Shown piece by piece: positions 24,546 through 25,835 of a stretch of 25,835 nucleotides of DNA (its first letter is position 1; every line of letters begins with the position of its first letter). The notes beneath the pieces were generated by a model. That model ran no database searches. It saw only the letters and a list, made by a program, of their open reading frames with translations, and was not told the origin of the DNA. Source of the stretch: Armatimonadaceae bacterium. Its GTDB lineage: Bacteria; Armatimonadota; Armatimonadia; Armatimonadales; Armatimonadaceae. The DNA lies in NCBI GenBank assembly GCA_030446525.1, contig JAUJNC010000061.1, positions 1 to 25,835 on the forward strand, given 5' to 3'. Both the position numbers and the translations under genes were made by a program.

Positions 24546-25799
24546 CTATCGCTCCCGGAACCAGGCGGCGACGCGCCGGATCGCGCGGACCGTCTCGTCG
24601 AGGTCTGTGTCCGTGTAGGCCTGGTTGACCGCCAGCTGGACGCAGGTTTCGAGGATCGCCTCCGCGTGGGGGCACTGGCCGGGGCCGTACGGGTGATCCT
24701 CGTACGGGTGCTCGCCGCGCTCGTACGCGCTGTGGTCGGCGAGGAGGGGGTACTCGTAGATGCAGCGCTCGGTGTAATGCGCCGACACGGGCAGCCCTTC
24801 GGCGCGCAGCGCCTGGGTGAACTGGTCGGCGTCGGCCCCCAACGTTTCCGGCTCGACGCGCATCATATAAAACCACCAGGACGGCTCGCACCTCGGGGTC
24901 ACCTGCGGCAGCGACAGTCCCGGCAGGCCGTGCAGGGCGGCGCTGAGCCGGGCGCACCAGCGCCGCCGCCGCTCGACGATGGAGGGCAGCTTGGGCAGCT
25001 GCGCCAGGGCCACCGCCCCCTGCAGCTCCGTCATGCGGTAGTTGTTGGCCAGGAAATAGGGCTTGCGCTCGAGCGCCACACCCGCCGAGGCGGGTACCCG
25101 GCTGCGGTTGTAGCCCTTGTCGGTGGCCAGCCGCAGCCGCGTCGCCCAGTCCGCGTTGTCGGTGACGACGACCCCGCCGTCGCCGCACGCGATGTGCTTG
25201 AACTCGTTCAGGCTGTAGCAGCCGACGTGCCCCCAGGCGCCGACCGGGCGGCCCTCGTACAGGCAGCCGTGCGCCTGGGCGCAGTCCTCGATGAGGAGCA
25301 CCCCGTGCCGGTCGGCGATCGCGCGCAGGGCGCGCAGGTCGCAGGCGTTGCCGGTCAGGTGCACGGCCAGGATCGCGCGCGTTCTGGGGGTGATGCACGC
25401 CTCGACGGCGTCGGGCGACAGGTTGTACGTGTGCGGGTCGAGATCGGCGAAGACGGGGACCGCCCCCTGGTACAGGATGGGGACGACCGTCCCCATGTCG
25501 GTGATGGGCGTGGTGATCACCTCGTCGCCGGGCGAGACGCCCAGGGCGATCAGGGCGGCGTGGATGCTGGCTGTCCCGCTGCTGGTGGCGACGGCGTGGC
25601 GGGCGCCGCACAGGCGCGCGAACGCCTCCTCGAGCGCCGTGACCTTTTTGCCCTGGGCGTAGAACAGGGTGCCCTGCTCCAGCGCCTCGCGCAGCTGCTG
25701 CAGCTCCTCGTCGCCGTAGCGCGGCTCGCGCCCGTACGGCGTCTCCTTGGCGGGCTTGCCCCCGGCGACGGCCGGCAGGTCGGTTGCTATTGCTGTCAT
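24546..25799 (-). CDS. DegT/DnrJ/EryC1/StrS-family aminotransferase
   Basis: A 417-residue PLP enzyme of the sugar/cyclitol aminotransferase family. It has AVATSSGTASIHAALIALGV, DEVITTPITDMGTVVPILYQGA, the LLIEDCAQAHG aspartate, and the PLP lysine in SLNEFKHIACGDGGVVV. NYRMTELQGAVALAQLPKL follows, all family marks. GAGGAGG lies seven bases before ATG 25799, which overlaps the stop of the upstream gene (ATGA). The family transaminates keto-sugars or keto-cyclitols, or makes dehydratases of the same fold; the lysine is kept, so aminotransfer is expected. The specific substrate cannot be inferred. Confidence 0.9.
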   Translation of the reverse strand: MTAIATDLPAVAGGKPAKETPYGREPRYGDEELQQLREALEQGTLFYAQGKKVTALEEAFARLCGARHAVATSSGTASIHAALIALGVSPGDEVITTPITDMGTVVPILYQGAVPVFADLDPHTYNLSPDAVEACITPRTRAILAVHLTGNACDLRALRAIADRHGVLLIEDCAQAHGCLYEGRPVGAWGHVGCYSLNEFKHIACGDGGVVVTDNADWATRLRLATDKGYNRSRVPASAGVALERKPYFLANNYRMTELQGAVALAQLPKLPSIVERRRRWCARLSAALHGLPGLSLPQVTPRCEPSWWFYMMRVEPETLGADADQFTQALRAEGLPVSAHYTERCIYEYPLLADHSAYERGEHPYEDHPYGPGQCPHAEAILETCVQLAVNQAYTDTDLDETVRAIRRVAAWFRER

Positions 25800-25835
25800 G
25801 ACTGCGCCTCCTCGTTGGTCAGCCGCAGGGTGTGT
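25796..25835 (-). CDS. C-terminus of an upstream operon gene (partial)
   Basis: Only the last 12 codons are in the window, reading HTLRLTNEEAQS before TGA, and the stop overlaps the ATG of the aminotransferase gene as ATGA. The tail is too short to name. The overlap supports a real translated gene in the same operon. Confidence 0.5.
   Translation of the reverse strand, partial: HTLRLTNEEAQS

Overview
The window is GC-rich bacterial chromosome, estimated by eye at about two thirds G+C. It has tightly packed operons, GTG and TTG starts, and sigma-70-type promoters. It combines a fatty-acid operon led by recG and coaD, a DUF177-rpmF pair, a SepIVA-like coiled-coil gene beside them, and an RsrA-like anti-sigma factor. 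This points to a Terrabacteria-type lineage such as Armatimonadota, Chloroflexota or Actinomycetota. No rRNA or other phylogenetic marker fixes this, so the assignment is inference.

Layout. (1) 1-1219: an ECF sigma gene on the minus strand, a non-coding stretch, and the remnant of a small-protein/nucleotidyltransferase gene pair. (2) 1216-5041, plus strand: one apparent transcription unit with a clear promoter and two nested terminators, carrying aspC-like aminotransferase, rnc, mtnP, an ECF sigma factor and its zinc anti-sigma factor. (3) 5074-7993, plus strand: an extended -10 promoter, an ABC exporter with an unusual N-terminal soluble domain and Cys4 knuckle, and a DUF1854 protein. The stop codons of DUF1854 and fabF face each other inside one small hairpin. 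(4) 17859-8005, minus strand: a consensus promoter followed by recG, coaD, a sepIVA-like gene, DUF177, rpmF, plsX, fabH, fabD, fabG, acpP and fabF. The genes overlap or nearly touch, except for structured gaps before rpmF and between acpP and fabF. This unit links DNA repair, CoA synthesis, a ribosomal protein and type II fatty-acid synthesis. (5) 17988-25835: an accessory region with a heparinase II/III-like gene (plus), then on the minus strand a small secreted protein, a MazEF pair, a secreted beta-propeller protein, a creatininase-family amidohydrolase, a DegT-family aminotransferase and the end of one more gene.

Base-level quality is uneven. From about 6.28 to 8.26 kb and from about 19.66 to 23.2 kb, otherwise well-conserved genes change frame every 50-200 bases. 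Each break can be repaired by adding or removing one or two bases, often in a homopolymer, while 8.3-19.6 kb reads cleanly. I read these breaks as consensus errors, not decay, and annotate the affected genes across them.

The least understood element is the ABC exporter plus DUF1854 pair. Compact RNA or DNA structures placed exactly between genes (sigma/anti-sigma, acpP/fabF, DUF177/rpmF, ABC/DUF1854) are the other things worth testing.
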